A DNA stretch of 64,000 bases from Cohnella sp. OV330 (GTDB lineage Bacteria > Bacillota > Bacilli > Paenibacillales > Paenibacillaceae): positions 226,672-290,671 of the forward strand of contig NZ_FOKE01000009.1 in assembly GCF_900112065.1 (NCBI RefSeq), read 5' to 3'. The notes below the pieces were generated by a model. That model did no database searches. It was not told the origin of the DNA and saw only the letters and a program-made list of their open reading frames with translations. How positions within the stretch are numbered: position 1 is the first letter of the stretch; the number at the start of each line of letters is the position of its first letter. The position numbers and the translations under genes were made by a program. Below are positions 1 through 8,033 of the stretch, piece after piece.

Positions 1-2
1 GC

Positions 3-854
3 GACATCAGCATCCAAATCACCAAGTCCGAGCTGACCGAGGAAGGCAAGCAGGTGCTCGGCGATCGTCCGGTTTACGACCTGGCGGTCATCGCGGGCGA
101 CGCGAACGTATCCGTCTTCGGCGGCGGGAAGGTGAATGTCAGCCTGCCGTACACGCTGAAGAGCGGCGAATCCGCGAACGCGATCGTCGTCTACTACGTG
201 AACGAGACGACGGGCGAGCTCGAGACGGTACGCGGGAAGTTCGACGCCTCGGCCAAAGAAGTGAAGTTCACGACTACGCACTTCTCGCAGTACATTGTCG
301 GCTACAATCCGGTGAGCTTCGCGGACGTCGCGGCTTCGTCCTGGTACGGCGACGCCGTCGGATTCCTGGCGGCGCGCGGCATCACGACCGGCACGGACGC
401 CGGGCACTACAGCCCCGGCGCGACCGTGTCGAGAGGCCAATTCGTAACGCTGCTGCTCAAGGCTTACGGCATTGCGCCTGAAACCGGAGCGGCGGACAAC
501 TTCGCGGATGCCGGAGACGCGTATTATACCGGCTATCTGGCGGCAGCCAAGCGCCTTGGCATCGCGACCGGCGCCGGCGGCAACTTCGCGCCTGACAGCC
601 AGATCTCCAGGCAAGAGCTGTTCACGTTGCTCTACCGCACGCTGAACGTGCTCGGCGAGCTCCCGACTGCGAAGACGGGTGCAACCGTGTCCGGATTCTC
701 GGATGCGGGAGCGATTGCAGCGTATGCCCAAGACGCATTTAAGGCGCTCGTCGAGAGCGGCGTCGTCTCGGGCAACGGCGGCAAACTCTCTCCTGCGGGC
801 GTATCGACGCGCGCCGAAGTAGCGCAAGTCCTGTTCAACCTGCTGTCCAAGTAA
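3..854 (+). CDS. SLH-domain surface protein, C-terminal part (5' partial)
   Basis: The reading frame is open from the window edge, so the true start lies upstream; 283 codons are visible. The last 180 or so residues hold three S-layer homology repeats: about codons 105-150 (FADVAASSWYGDAVGFLAARG), 166-218 (NFADAGDAYYTGYLAAAKR) and 231-283 (GFSDAGAIAAYAQDAFKAL). SLH domains are known to anchor exported proteins non-covalently to pyruvylated secondary cell wall polymers. The first 100 codons look like a beta-rich extracellular domain of the kind found in large Paenibacillus surface proteins, but I cannot name it. The protein ends a few residues after the third repeat, as is usual for C-terminal SLH anchors. 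The enzymatic or adhesive function depends on the missing N-terminus. Confidence 0.9.
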   Translation, partial: DISIQITKSELTEEGKQVLGDRPVYDLAVIAGDANVSVFGGGKVNVSLPYTLKSGESANAIVVYYVNETTGELETVRGKFDASAKEVKFTTTHFSQYIVGYNPVSFADVAASSWYGDAVGFLAARGITTGTDAGHYSPGATVSRGQFVTLLLKAYGIAPETGAADNFADAGDAYYTGYLAAAKRLGIATGAGGNFAPDSQISRQELFTLLYRTLNVLGELPTAKTGATVSGFSDAGAIAAYAQDAFKALVESGVVSGNGGKLSPAGVSTRAEVAQVLFNLLSK

Positions 855-883
855 CCGGATAGCGAATTTATAGCGAGAAGCGC

Positions 884-910
884 GAATGGGCGGCCTATGG
901 CCGTCCATTC
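884..910 (+). terminator. Hairpin after SLH gene, possible terminator
   Basis: A 12-bp stem (884-895 with 899-910, one G-U pair) closes a 3-base loop just after the SLH gene stop. There is no T-run behind it, so it may be a weak terminator or an mRNA-stabilising hairpin rather than a full intrinsic terminator. Confidence 0.45.
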
Positions 911-950
911 CGCCCGTGTTGATGCGGATGTACGAGGAGCAGCCTGGGCG

Positions 951-1577
951 ATGAAAAGTAAACTGATAATCCTCGGCGCCGTGCTTGTCCTCTTTGCCGT
1001 CGCTCTCTATGTCTCCGGCAGCTTCGGAGAAGGTGGCGGCTACGCGCAGGTCAGGCAGGAGAGGCAGGCGAGTCTGGATAGGCAGGGAGCTCCGGAGGGC
1101 AAGGCAAGTTTGGATGGGGAGGCAGCTCCGAGTGGACAGCGAGGTGCGGATCAGACAGAAGCGCAGCTCGAGGAGGCGCCCGATTTTACCCTGAAGGACC
1201 TGGACGGGAACGCCGTGTCGCTGCGGGACCTGCGTGGCAAGGCTGTCTATCTCAACTTCTGGACCACCTGGTGCAAATGGTGCAAAAAAGAAATGCCTGC
1301 CATGAAGCGGGTTTACGAGTCGTTCGAAGGTAGGGACCTGGCGATCGTGGCGGTCGATATAGGCGAGGGCCGCGACAAGGTCGCTACGTACATCGACCAG
1401 GGCGGTTATCCCTTCCAGGTGCTGCTCGATTCGGACAAAAGCGTGTCCAAGTCGTACCGCGTAACCTCGATTCCCGTCTCCGTGTTCGTGGACAAGGAAG
1501 GACGCGTCGCATACCGGAAGCTAGGCACGATGAAGGAAGACGAGATGCGGTTGGTCATCCAATCGCTCGTCGAATGA
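951..1577 (+). CDS. Membrane-anchored thioredoxin-like protein (ResA/TlpA type)
   Basis: A 208-residue protein starting at the ATG at 951, which has AGGAGC about 10 bases upstream; an upstream in-frame ATG at 897 lies inside the hairpin and is unlikely. Residues 4-24 form one hydrophobic segment (signal anchor). A low-complexity linker rich in Gln, Gly, Ala and Glu follows to about residue 75. The AhpC/TSA-type thioredoxin fold begins with APDFTLKDLDGNAVSLRDL and carries the redox motif WCKWC (Cys108 and Cys111). A Pro sits before the last strands in TSIPVSVFVD, as expected for the cis-Pro loop. Family members reduce disulfides on the outside of the membrane, for example in cytochrome c maturation. 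No cytochrome genes are nearby, so the substrate is unknown. The next gene is a putative cystine/amino-acid transporter. Confidence 0.88.
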   Translation: MKSKLIILGAVLVLFAVALYVSGSFGEGGGYAQVRQERQASLDRQGAPEGKASLDGEAAPSGQRGADQTEAQLEEAPDFTLKDLDGNAVSLRDLRGKAVYLNFWTTWCKWCKKEMPAMKRVYESFEGRDLAIVAVDIGEGRDKVATYIDQGGYPFQVLLDSDKSVSKSYRVTSIPVSVFVDKEGRVAYRKLGTMKEDEMRLVIQSLVE

Positions 1578-1607
1578 TCATAATCGGGAAGAGATGATAT
1601 CAACCTT

Positions 1608-2972
1608 ATGAACAGCGTAGACAACAATCTGCTCTCCGCCATCGAGACGAACTGGTACAGCTTCGTCGTCGCGATTTTCGTATTCTTCATTCTGTACTTC
1701 ATGGCCAGAAAGCGCGTCGGCTTCGGCCTCCGCGTCATCACGGGCCTGGTGTTGGGCCTGCTCGCTGGCATCCTGCTGCAGAATCTGGACCTGGAAACCA
1801 AGGCGATCGCCACGTTCGGCAGCATCTACGTCAGTCTGATCAAGATGCTCGTCATCCCGCTCGTGTTCGTTTTGGTGCTCAACAGCATCGCCTCGCTGAC
1901 CAGTCTCGAATATTTGCGCAAGATCGGCTTCAAGACGTTTGCCTGGTTCCTTGGCACGACCGGCGTGGCTTCGATAATCGGGCTGCTGATCGCGCTGCTT
2001 TTCAACCCGGGCAAGGGGATCCAGCAAGCCGTACCCGAAGGTTTCGAAGCGCGCGAGATTCCGACGTTCTCCCAGGTTATCCTCGACCTCGTGCCGTCCA
2101 ATCCCGTGCTTGAAGCGGCCAACGGCAAAGTCGTGCCGGTGCTTATCTTCGCGTTGTTCATCGCCGTCGCGATCATTAAGGTCGGTTCGCGGAACGCGGA
2201 GGTCGTCCGTCCGGTGCGCGAGCTCATCGCGTCGCTGACGCAGGTGCTGCACCAGGTCGTCAAGTTCATCATCCGCCTGACCCCTTACGGCGTGTTCGCA
2301 CTGATCGCGGGCATTACGGCCAAGTACGGCTGGGAAACGCTGCAGGAGCTCGGAAGCGTCATCGTCACTTCCTACGTCGCGCTGATTCTTCATTTCGTGC
2401 TCGTGTTCGGGGGGCTTGTGCTGGTCGTGGCGCGGGTCAACCCGATCCGCTTCTTCAAGAAGATCTATCCGACGATCGCCGTCGCTTTCACGACGCGCAG
2501 CAGCTTCGCCGTGCTGCCGGTAAACCTGGAGGTCATCACCAAGCGACTCCATGTCTCGGATAAAATCGCAAGCTTCGTCGCGCCGCTCGGCGCTTCGGTC
2601 AACTTCAACGGCTGCGGCGGCATCTGGCCCGCGATCGTGGCGGTGTTCACGGCGCAGGTATACGGCATCCACCTGACGGGAACGGATTATGTCGTGCTGG
2701 TGCTCGTCAGCGTCATCTCCTCGATCGGCGTGGCGGGCGTGCCGGGTCCGGCGGTCATTTCCACGACCGTCGTACTGACCGCGCTCGGTCTGCCGCTCGA
2801 AGGCATCGGCATCGTCGCCGGCGTCGAAGCGCTGATCGACATGGGCCGCACAGCCGTCAACGCGACGGGTACGACCGTCACCTCGCTGCTCGTTGCCAAT
2901 TCCGAAGGGGAGTTCGACCGGGAGGCGTTTAATCGGGACGAGGATGAGGATTTGGTGTTGAATCCGGCTTGA
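1608..2972 (+). CDS. Dicarboxylate/amino acid:cation symporter (SLC1/DAACS family, TcyP-like)
   Basis: A 454-residue polytopic membrane protein with about eight or nine hydrophobic segments. SLC1-family features are present: MLVIPLVFVLVLNSIASL in the first half, the re-entrant loop TTRSSFAVLPVNLEV, and the pore region with GVPGPAVISTTVVLTALGLP and DMGRTAVNATG (the NMDGT-like segment followed by the conserved Asp/Arg region). The N-terminus, with YFMARKRVGFGLRVITGL, resembles the Bacillus sodium:L-cystine symporter TcyP more than glutamate carriers, and the length (TcyP is about 463) fits. The substrate is therefore inferred as cystine or a related amino acid with moderate confidence. It lies 30 bases after the thioredoxin gene and may be cotranscribed with it. 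A clear terminator follows. Confidence 0.85.
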   Translation: MNSVDNNLLSAIETNWYSFVVAIFVFFILYFMARKRVGFGLRVITGLVLGLLAGILLQNLDLETKAIATFGSIYVSLIKMLVIPLVFVLVLNSIASLTSLEYLRKIGFKTFAWFLGTTGVASIIGLLIALLFNPGKGIQQAVPEGFEAREIPTFSQVILDLVPSNPVLEAANGKVVPVLIFALFIAVAIIKVGSRNAEVVRPVRELIASLTQVLHQVVKFIIRLTPYGVFALIAGITAKYGWETLQELGSVIVTSYVALILHFVLVFGGLVLVVARVNPIRFFKKIYPTIAVAFTTRSSFAVLPVNLEVITKRLHVSDKIASFVAPLGASVNFNGCGGIWPAIVAVFTAQVYGIHLTGTDYVVLVLVSVISSIGVAGVPGPAVISTTVVLTALGLPLEGIGIVAGVEALIDMGRTAVNATGTTVTSLLVANSEGEFDREAFNRDEDEDLVLNPA

Positions 2973-2985
2973 CTGTGATAGAGAG

Positions 2986-3026
2986 AGCCTTCGCATCTGC
3001 GCTTGCTGCAGGAGCGGAGGCTTTTT
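2986..3026 (+). terminator. Intrinsic terminator of the symporter gene
   Basis: A 9-bp stem (2986-2994 pairing with 3014-3022, one G-U) is followed by a run of five T from 3022. It lies 14 bases after the symporter stop. The rest of 2973-3254 shows no gene I can support. Confidence 0.8.
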
Positions 3027-3254
3027 CTTGTGCGTCCGCTTTGCCGCAGGTGCGGAGCTCTTTCCCAGTGCGCTCGAGCGGCGGCCTTCTATGCCTTGGG
3101 CCGGTCTCTAGCTATGCGGGGCGGACGACGGAACCGCATCGTGCTGCGCGGCATATAGTGTCGGATAGCGGCGCGGCCAGTTCGCAAGAGGAAAGACTGT
3201 CTCTGGCAACGTGGGGACGGGGGCCGCCAAGTTCATGCGAAGGAGGTGGCGCCC

Positions 3255-3818
3255 ATGATCGGATTGCTGCTTTGGATCGCCGCTTGCTACGCGGTCGCCG
3301 CGGCTTGCGCCTATCGTCTGCTGCGGCACTGGCGCAGACCGGTTGCCAAGCGGCACTACGTCATCGTCGCGGGCAATCACGAGGATCAGATCGAGTGGGT
3401 GATCCGCTCGCTCCGATATCAAGGCAGCCTGTCAGGGACGGACATCGGCATTACCGTGCTGCTCGAGCCGGAGGCGGCGGACGGCACCGCGTCGATCGTA
3501 GAGAAGCTCGTGCGAACGGAAGCAGGCGTGAGCATGATCCGCCAGCTGCCGGAGACGGGCGAAGACGACGCGACGGGGCGCAGGCGCTGGGAAGAGACGA
3601 AGACGGCGTACGCGGAAGCATGGAACGGGCCGAACACCGTGTGGATGGAGCTGCCGCGAAGCGGGGGCATTGAGGAAGAGAGCGGCGGAGATCGCTTCGG
3701 CGGCGGATTTGGCGGGGGCGCGGGGCAGGAGCCAGGGCGTCATACTCGGCAGGGACCGGCGCATAGGGACGATGAGGGGCGTTGGGAATTGACATCCTTT
3801 TCCGATCGGCTACAATAA
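3255..3818 (+). CDS. Hypothetical membrane-anchored protein upstream of comFA
   Basis: A 187-residue protein of unknown function. The ATG at 3255 is preceded by AGGAGG (3241-3246) with 8 bases of spacing, a strong start. Residues 2-20 (MIGLLLWIAACYAVAAACAY) form one hydrophobic N-terminal segment, followed by a basic stretch, so the bulk is probably cytoplasmic. The middle (HYVIVAGNHEDQIEWVIRSL and ITVLLEPEAADGT) reads like the start of a glycosyltransferase-2-like Rossmann fold, but the catalytic part is missing. The last 60 residues are Gly/Arg/Glu-rich and poorly structured, which could mean a degraded end or a frameshift. From memory, similar short proteins occur next to comFA in Paenibacillus; this is not verified here. 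Confidence 0.65.
   Translation: MIGLLLWIAACYAVAAACAYRLLRHWRRPVAKRHYVIVAGNHEDQIEWVIRSLRYQGSLSGTDIGITVLLEPEAADGTASIVEKLVRTEAGVSMIRQLPETGEDDATGRRRWEETKTAYAEAWNGPNTVWMELPRSGGIEEESGGDRFGGGFGGGAGQEPGRHTRQGPAHRDDEGRWELTSFSDRLQ
3789..3816 (+). promoter_or_regulatory. Sigma-A-type promoter upstream of comFA
   Basis: TTGACA (3789-3794), a 16-base spacer and TACAAT (3811-3816). It overlaps the last codons of the hypothetical gene and points toward the terminated leader and comFA. Confidence 0.6.
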
Positions 3819-3822
3819 AAGT

Positions 3823-3950
3823 AGGAAACGAGCGGCTCGGCGGACAATCCGTAGGGCGCGAGACTTTGAGAATATGAATCAATGATAGCAAGCAACGGGT
3901 GAAGCACACTCGCTAACGGCCGAAAAGGGCTGAAGCGGTGTGCTTTTTTT
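3823..3950 (+). ncRNA. Candidate small RNA or attenuated leader before comFA
   Basis: A good sigma-A promoter (3789-3816) and a perfect-looking intrinsic terminator (3902-3950) bracket about 130 bases with no open reading frame, just before comFA. This is the layout of a small RNA or of a terminator-controlled leader. I do not recognise any riboswitch class in it. The start is estimated as 7 bases after the -10 box. Confidence 0.35.
3902..3950 (+). terminator. Intrinsic terminator upstream of comFA
   Basis: Arms AAGCACAC (3902-3909) and GTGTGCTT (3938-3945), extended inward by CGC/GCG after a bulge, with seven T at 3944-3950. It lies 30 bases before the comFA start, so it ends upstream transcription or attenuates comFA. 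Confidence 0.8.
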
Positions 3951-3980
3951 GCGTTCGAATAAAAGTTGAGGGGGTTCGGA

Positions 3981-6329
3981 ATGAGGGCGACGGTCTATGC
4001 GGTACGACTGCGAACCGGGTGGCGGGCGAGGTTCACGGTCGATTGGGATACGGATGAAGGTTTTTGGCTCGACGCTGCGTATCGGGCGGGGATCGCGGAA
4101 GGTTGGGGAATGCCTGCCATGGACTTGGCGCAGGCTGGGGGTGCAATCGTCAGACTGAAGCGGTTGCTGCCGTTGGGCGAGGCGGAGGCAGGATGCAGAC
4201 AAGTGCAGGCGATGTTGAATGGAGAGCGGGGGTTGGAGGCGGGAGAAGTGCAGGCGTTGCTGCTGCGTTTGTTTGACGATTTGGCGGAAGGACGCGGCAA
4301 ATATGCAAAGCGCAGCGGATGGAGGTTCGGGCGATTAAAAGGGAGAGGGGCAAACAAAGCGAACGAAGCGAACGAATTGTCTAACGGAGCCGAAGAAGGG
4401 TGCGAAATATTGCGGGCGAGTGTGTCCCGCGAGGGGCGAGGGATGGGGGCGGCCGCTGCCAAGCTCCAAGCCATGCGGGTGCGTGCGCTATTGCCGCTGA
4501 TGGAGGGGCGCTCGCTGCTTCAGGCGGAGGCAGCGGCGATGCTCGCCGATCGGGCGCCCGGCATCGCGCCGGGCGCCGGTTTGCCGGGCCTGCTGCAGCT
4601 GGGCGCGCTGCTCGGGGCTTTGCGGCTCGGCGCCGCAGTCGCGCCAGGCGCGCCGCCGCGGGCACGGCGCCTGCGCTGCCGGCGATGCGGCAGCGGCGAA
4701 GCCGCGCTGAGGCGCACCGCGTGCGCCTCTTGCGGGAGCGCCGCCTGCGCCGTCTGCGAGGCGTGCCTGGCGCTCGGCCGCAGCCGCGCGTGCGGGCTGC
4801 TCGTGCGCGGCCCGGCGCCGGCGGCTTCGCCGCTCGGGGCGACCGCGGCGGCCGCCGGGCCGTCCGCGGCGGACGTATGCGCGCGCTGGGGCCTCAGCCG
4901 GGCGCAGCGGGCCGCCTCGGAGCAGGCGGTGCGCTTCCTGCGGGCAGGGCGCGAGCCGGGTCTCGCGGTGGAGCGGGCCGCGCCAGGCCGGGCCGGTGCA
5001 GCCGAAGGGCTAGAGCCCGCCACTCTAAGACGCCAGGTTTCCCCTCGCGGGCATGTTCCTGCAGTACTCCCTCAACATTGGGTGGATAACGTACGAGCTC
5101 TGCTAAGACTTGGCTACGGACGGTTGCATCGGCGGCAACGTTCCGATGACGATGCGATCGCTCTTGAGACGCCGCATGGCGATCCATTGGCGATCCGACC
5201 ACGTTCCTTTTTATTGTGGGCCGTCACCGGAGCGGGCAAGACGGAAATGATTTTTCCGCTGCTAGACGCTGTGCTCAGCGCCGGGGGCCGGGCCTTGCTC
5301 GCTACGCCGCGCCGGGACGTCGTGCTCGAGCTGGCGCCGCGGCTGGCGAAGGCGTTTCCGGGCCGGAGCATCGCAGTGCTGTATGGCGGCAGCGGGGACC
5401 GATGGCAGCAGGCCGACCTGACGCTGGCGACCACGCACCAGCTCGTGCGATTTGGGCAAGCCTTCGATCTCGTGCTGATCGACGAGCTTGACGCGTTTCC
5501 CTATCACGGCGACCCGATGCTTCATTATGCGGCTGCAGCTGCCCGCAAACCGGACGGCGCGACCGTACTGCTGAGCGCGACGCCGCCTTCAGCCATGCGC
5601 CGTGCCGTCCGCTTCGGCCGTTTGCCCTGCGCGAAAGTACCCGTTCGGTACCATCGACACCCGCTGCCCGTGCCGCACGTTCTCGTCATGGCGCCCCTGA
5701 AGCGTTGGAGCGGCGGCGCGAGCAACCACGCAAAAAATGTGCGAGGCTTAAACAATCGCATCGCCGATAAACAAGCGGCGACGCTATACGCCCGCATCGA
5801 ATCATCCCTTGCGCGCGGCGCTCAAGTCTTTATCTTCGTGCCGTACATCAAGCAGATCGAGGCGCTGGTCGCGCTCTTCCGTCGCCAAGCGCAGCGCTGG
5901 GGCATATCGGCCACATGCATCGACGGCACGTCCTCGCAAGACGACGGGCGCCGCGATAAAGTGACGGCCTTTCGGGAGCGCGAGCTGCGCCTGCTCGTGA
6001 CGACGACGATCCTCGAACGCGGCGTGACCGTTCCGCGCAGCGATGTCTTCATCCTTGATGCCCACGCCAAGCTGTTCGACGAGGCGGCGCTCGTTCAGAT
6101 GGCCGGGCGCGCAGGCCGCTCGGCGGACGACCCGGACGGGCGGGTCTATTTCTGCGCCGCGTATCGAACCCTGGCGCTGACCGGCGCGATCCGGCAGGTA
6201 ACCGCGATGAATCGGCTCGCGCGAAAAGGGGGTTATTTGGTCGAGAGGTCGCATGGAGGCAGGCGCATTCGTTTGAGCGGCGTCCGCAATGATAAGTTTA
6301 ACCCGGGCCGTCGAGGGGGCGGTCGATGA
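3981..6329 (+). CDS. comFA: ComFA, DNA-uptake superfamily 2 helicase
   Basis: A 782-residue ATPase starting at the ATG at 3981, with GAGGGGG 7 bases upstream. ComFA helps drive transformation DNA through the ComEC channel at the inner face of the membrane. An extra N-terminal half leads to a four-cysteine zinc-finger region (about residues 231-275: RCRRCGSGEAALRRTACASC). The helicase core follows: Walker A GAGKT near 417, the DEAD-box variant DELD near 501, SATP near 532, and the C-terminal lobe with ERGVTVPRSDVFILDAH and QMAGRAGR near 709. It is longer than Bacillus ComFA (about 460) because of the N-terminal extension. The region 4450-5030 is extremely GC-rich and Ala/Arg/Gly-rich, so that part is probably loosely structured. 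The stop overlaps the comFC start as ATGA. Confidence 0.92.
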   Translation: MRATVYAVRLRTGWRARFTVDWDTDEGFWLDAAYRAGIAEGWGMPAMDLAQAGGAIVRLKRLLPLGEAEAGCRQVQAMLNGERGLEAGEVQALLLRLFDDLAEGRGKYAKRSGWRFGRLKGRGANKANEANELSNGAEEGCEILRASVSREGRGMGAAAAKLQAMRVRALLPLMEGRSLLQAEAAAMLADRAPGIAPGAGLPGLLQLGALLGALRLGAAVAPGAPPRARRLRCRRCGSGEAALRRTACASCGSAACAVCEACLALGRSRACGLLVRGPAPAASPLGATAAAAGPSAADVCARWGLSRAQRAASEQAVRFLRAGREPGLAVERAAPGRAGAAEGLEPATLRRQVSPRGHVPAVLPQHWVDNVRALLRLGYGRLHRRQRSDDDAIALETPHGDPLAIRPRSFLLWAVTGAGKTEMIFPLLDAVLSAGGRALLATPRRDVVLELAPRLAKAFPGRSIAVLYGGSGDRWQQADLTLATTHQLVRFGQAFDLVLIDELDAFPYHGDPMLHYAAAAARKPDGATVLLSATPPSAMRRAVRFGRLPCAKVPVRYHRHPLPVPHVLVMAPLKRWSGGASNHAKNVRGLNNRIADKQAATLYARIESSLARGAQVFIFVPYIKQIEALVALFRRQAQRWGISATCIDGTSSQDDGRRDKVTAFRERELRLLVTTTILERGVTVPRSDVFILDAHAKLFDEAALVQMAGRAGRSADDPDGRVYFCAAYRTLALTGAIRQVTAMNRLARKGGYLVERSHGGRRIRLSGVRNDKFNPGRRGGGR

Positions 6330-7098
6330 TGCGGGGCTTGCTCCGGGCCGTCTACGAACTTCTCCACCCCGTCCTTCAGCAATGCCCCGATGTCTGCGAG
6401 AGGTGCGCGGCGAGCCGTCTCCGGCTCCTATGCCGGTTCGGCAGCCGGATGCGAGAATGCTTTTGAACCGGCTATGCGGCGCTTGCCGGACCCGGATCCC
6501 CTGGATATGGGCGCCGATGTGTCCCGTGTGCGGCAGGCCGGGCCGCTGCGTCGATTGCTTGCGTCGGAAGCTGACCTACTTCAAGGGCGCGCGGTGCGCC
6601 GTGCAATACCGGGACGAGATGAGAGACTGGCTCGCCGATTACAAGTATAGGGGAGCAGAACGGTATACCGGAGTCATGGCCGCAATGCTATCCTGCGCCA
6701 TGGAACAATTGAGGAATGACTTCGGGGGCGCCTTCGACCTGATCACCGCCGTTCCTCTCGCGCCGGGCAGGCTGGAGGAACGGGGATTTAATCAGGCTGA
6801 GCGTATGGCCGCCGCGATGGCCGCTTGGTACGGAATTCCGTATCGCCCCTTGCTGAAGCGGACGCGCGATACCGAGAAGCAGAGCGGCAAGGCGCGTCAG
6901 GGGCGCATCGCGGACATGCGCGGGTTGTTCGCGCCTGCAGACGACATTCCCGCAGCGCGTTCACTAAGCGGGCCGCGTAGGATTCTGATTGCGGACGATA
7001 TATACACGACGGGGAGCACGATGAACGATTGCGCGCGCGCGATTCTCCAAGCAATGCCCGGCGCCGAAGTCTACGGTATCGCCTGGTCCAGGACTTGA
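6326..7098 (+). CDS. comFC: ComFC, competence phosphoribosyltransferase-like protein, with apparent frameshift
   Basis: The body (from about 6430) is clearly ComFC: zinc-binding pairs CGAC, CPVCG and CVDC, the segment RDWLADYKYRGAERYTGV, the PRTase core FDLITAVPLAPGRLEERGF and the PRPP loop ILIADDIYTTGST. The natural start, an ATG overlapping the comFA stop (ATGA at 6326), reads MRGLLRAVYELLHPV and then CPDVCERC, which looks like the canonical ComFC N-terminus with its first cysteine pair. That frame stops after 46 codons, while the rest continues in the -1 frame. Either one base is missing between about 6385 and 6455, or the protein starts at an internal ATG (6382 or 6430) without the first cysteines. 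ComFC works with ComFA in single-strand DNA import. Confidence 0.75.
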
Positions 7099-7212
7099 TG
7101 GGTCTTGCGTGCCAATTTCAAGAATAAGTGTACATGACCCGCCCGCATCCATTACAATAAAAGGACGATATCGAATGCTGTCGATCCTCGGATCGGGGAC
7201 GGAGGTTGGCTT

Positions 7213-7629
7213 ATGAATCTAGCGAATTGCCCAAGCTGCGGGAAGCTGTTCCCTCGCCATATTAGAGAGGTATGCAACGAATGCTTCGCCAAGGGCGAAA
7301 AGCAATACGAGAGCTGCCTGGACTATTTGAAAAAAAACAAAGGCACCACGATAAACGAACTGTCGGAAGCGACCGGCGTCAGCATCAAGCAGATTACCAA
7401 GTATATCCGCGAAGGGCGCATCTCGCTCAAAAACGCAGTTAACATGCACTACCCCTGCGAAATGTGCGGCACTCCCATCCGCGAAGGCGGCATGTGCGCG
7501 AGCTGCCATAGCCGCTTGCAGGCGGAGATCCGAAGCGCGACCAGCGCCAGAAAACAGGGCGAAGTCGCCGATTCGACAGGATCCGAGAATACGTATCGAA
7601 TCAAGGACCGGTTTAACGAGCGGAATTAG
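7213..7629 (+). CDS. yvyF: YvyF-like flagellar-operon zinc-ribbon protein
   Basis: A 138-residue cytoplasmic protein of the flagellar-operon YvyF family. It has an N-terminal CPSC...CNEC pair set (residues 5-24), a helix-turn-helix-like middle (TINELSEATGVSIKQITKYI, about 45-66) and a second zinc ribbon CEMCGTPIREGGMCASC near 82-98. The start at 7213 has GGAGG 7 to 8 bases upstream. It lies between comFC and flgM exactly as in Bacillus. The family role is not firmly established; DNA or protein binding is inferred from the helix-turn-helix and zinc ribbons. Confidence 0.88.
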   Translation: MNLANCPSCGKLFPRHIREVCNECFAKGEKQYESCLDYLKKNKGTTINELSEATGVSIKQITKYIREGRISLKNAVNMHYPCEMCGTPIREGGMCASCHSRLQAEIRSATSARKQGEVADSTGSENTYRIKDRFNERN

Positions 7630-7643
7630 GCATGACGTTCTAT

Positions 7644-7670
7644 TAACTTCATACAGGATGTAGCCGATAA
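7644..7670 (+). promoter_or_regulatory. Sigma-D-type promoter of flgM
   Basis: TAAC (7644-7647), a 15-base spacer and GCCGATAA (7663-7670), close to the sigma-D consensus TAAA-N15-GCCGATAT. It precedes flgM, which in Bacillus has its own sigma-D promoter. The -10 element also forms one arm of a hairpin (see the terminator at 7664). Confidence 0.65.
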
Positions 7671-7697
7671 TACCTGTAAAGGTTTATCGGTCTTTTA
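7664..7697 (+). terminator. Hairpin with T-rich tail between yvyF and flgM
   Basis: CCGATAA (7664-7670) pairs with TTATCGG (7684-7690); inner TACC/GGT adds pairs. A T-rich tail follows. It could terminate readthrough from yvyF while the same bases serve as the flgM -10 element. Confidence 0.5.
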
Positions 7698-7740
7698 TTT
7701 ATTCGGGCTGATATTTTAAGTCGCCGAGGTGAGTCTTAAT

Positions 7741-8022
7741 ATGAAAATCAACGATACGCAGCGTATAGGCGCCTATAGAGCCTATCAGAATAACAACGAA
7801 GTGCGGCCGGGCAGCCAGACGGGGGCCAAGCGCAAGGACCAAGTGCAGATCTCGGAAGAAGCGAAGGAGCTGCTGGGCGCCCAAGGCGCTCAGGGCGCCG
7901 AGCGGGCGGAGCGGATCGAGAGTCTGAAGCAAGAAGTATCCACCGGCACCTACCATGTCGACACTTCGAAGCTGGCAGAGAAGATGCTGCCGTTCTTCCG
8001 GCCCATCCCACCCCAAGAATGA
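7741..8022 (+). CDS. flgM: FlgM, anti-sigma-D (FliA) factor
   Basis: A 93-residue protein that binds and holds the flagellar sigma factor until the hook-basal body is complete. The start ATG at 7741 sits after GAGGTGAG; a GTG four codons earlier is inside that ribosome binding site. N-terminus MKINDTQRIGAYRAYQ and the C-terminal sigma-binding helices (ERIESLKQEVSTGTYHVDTSKLAEKML) are typical for Gram-positive FlgM. It stands first in the flgM-flgN-flgK-flgL unit, behind a sigma-D-like promoter. Confidence 0.92.
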   Translation: MKINDTQRIGAYRAYQNNNEVRPGSQTGAKRKDQVQISEEAKELLGAQGAQGAERAERIESLKQEVSTGTYHVDTSKLAEKMLPFFRPIPPQE

Positions 8023-8033
8023 GGTGAATCCCC

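Noticed and set aside
1578..2996. 472-codon minus-strand frame over the symporter
   Set aside because: Composition is Asp/Arg/His-rich low complexity and it mirrors a well-supported membrane protein gene.
2969..3673. 234-codon frame after the symporter
   Set aside because: It overlaps the terminator and the better-supported gene at 3255, and looks like Arg/Gly-rich noise.
4400..5089. 229-codon frame inside comFA
   Set aside because: Out-of-frame shadow in the extremely GC-rich part of comFA.
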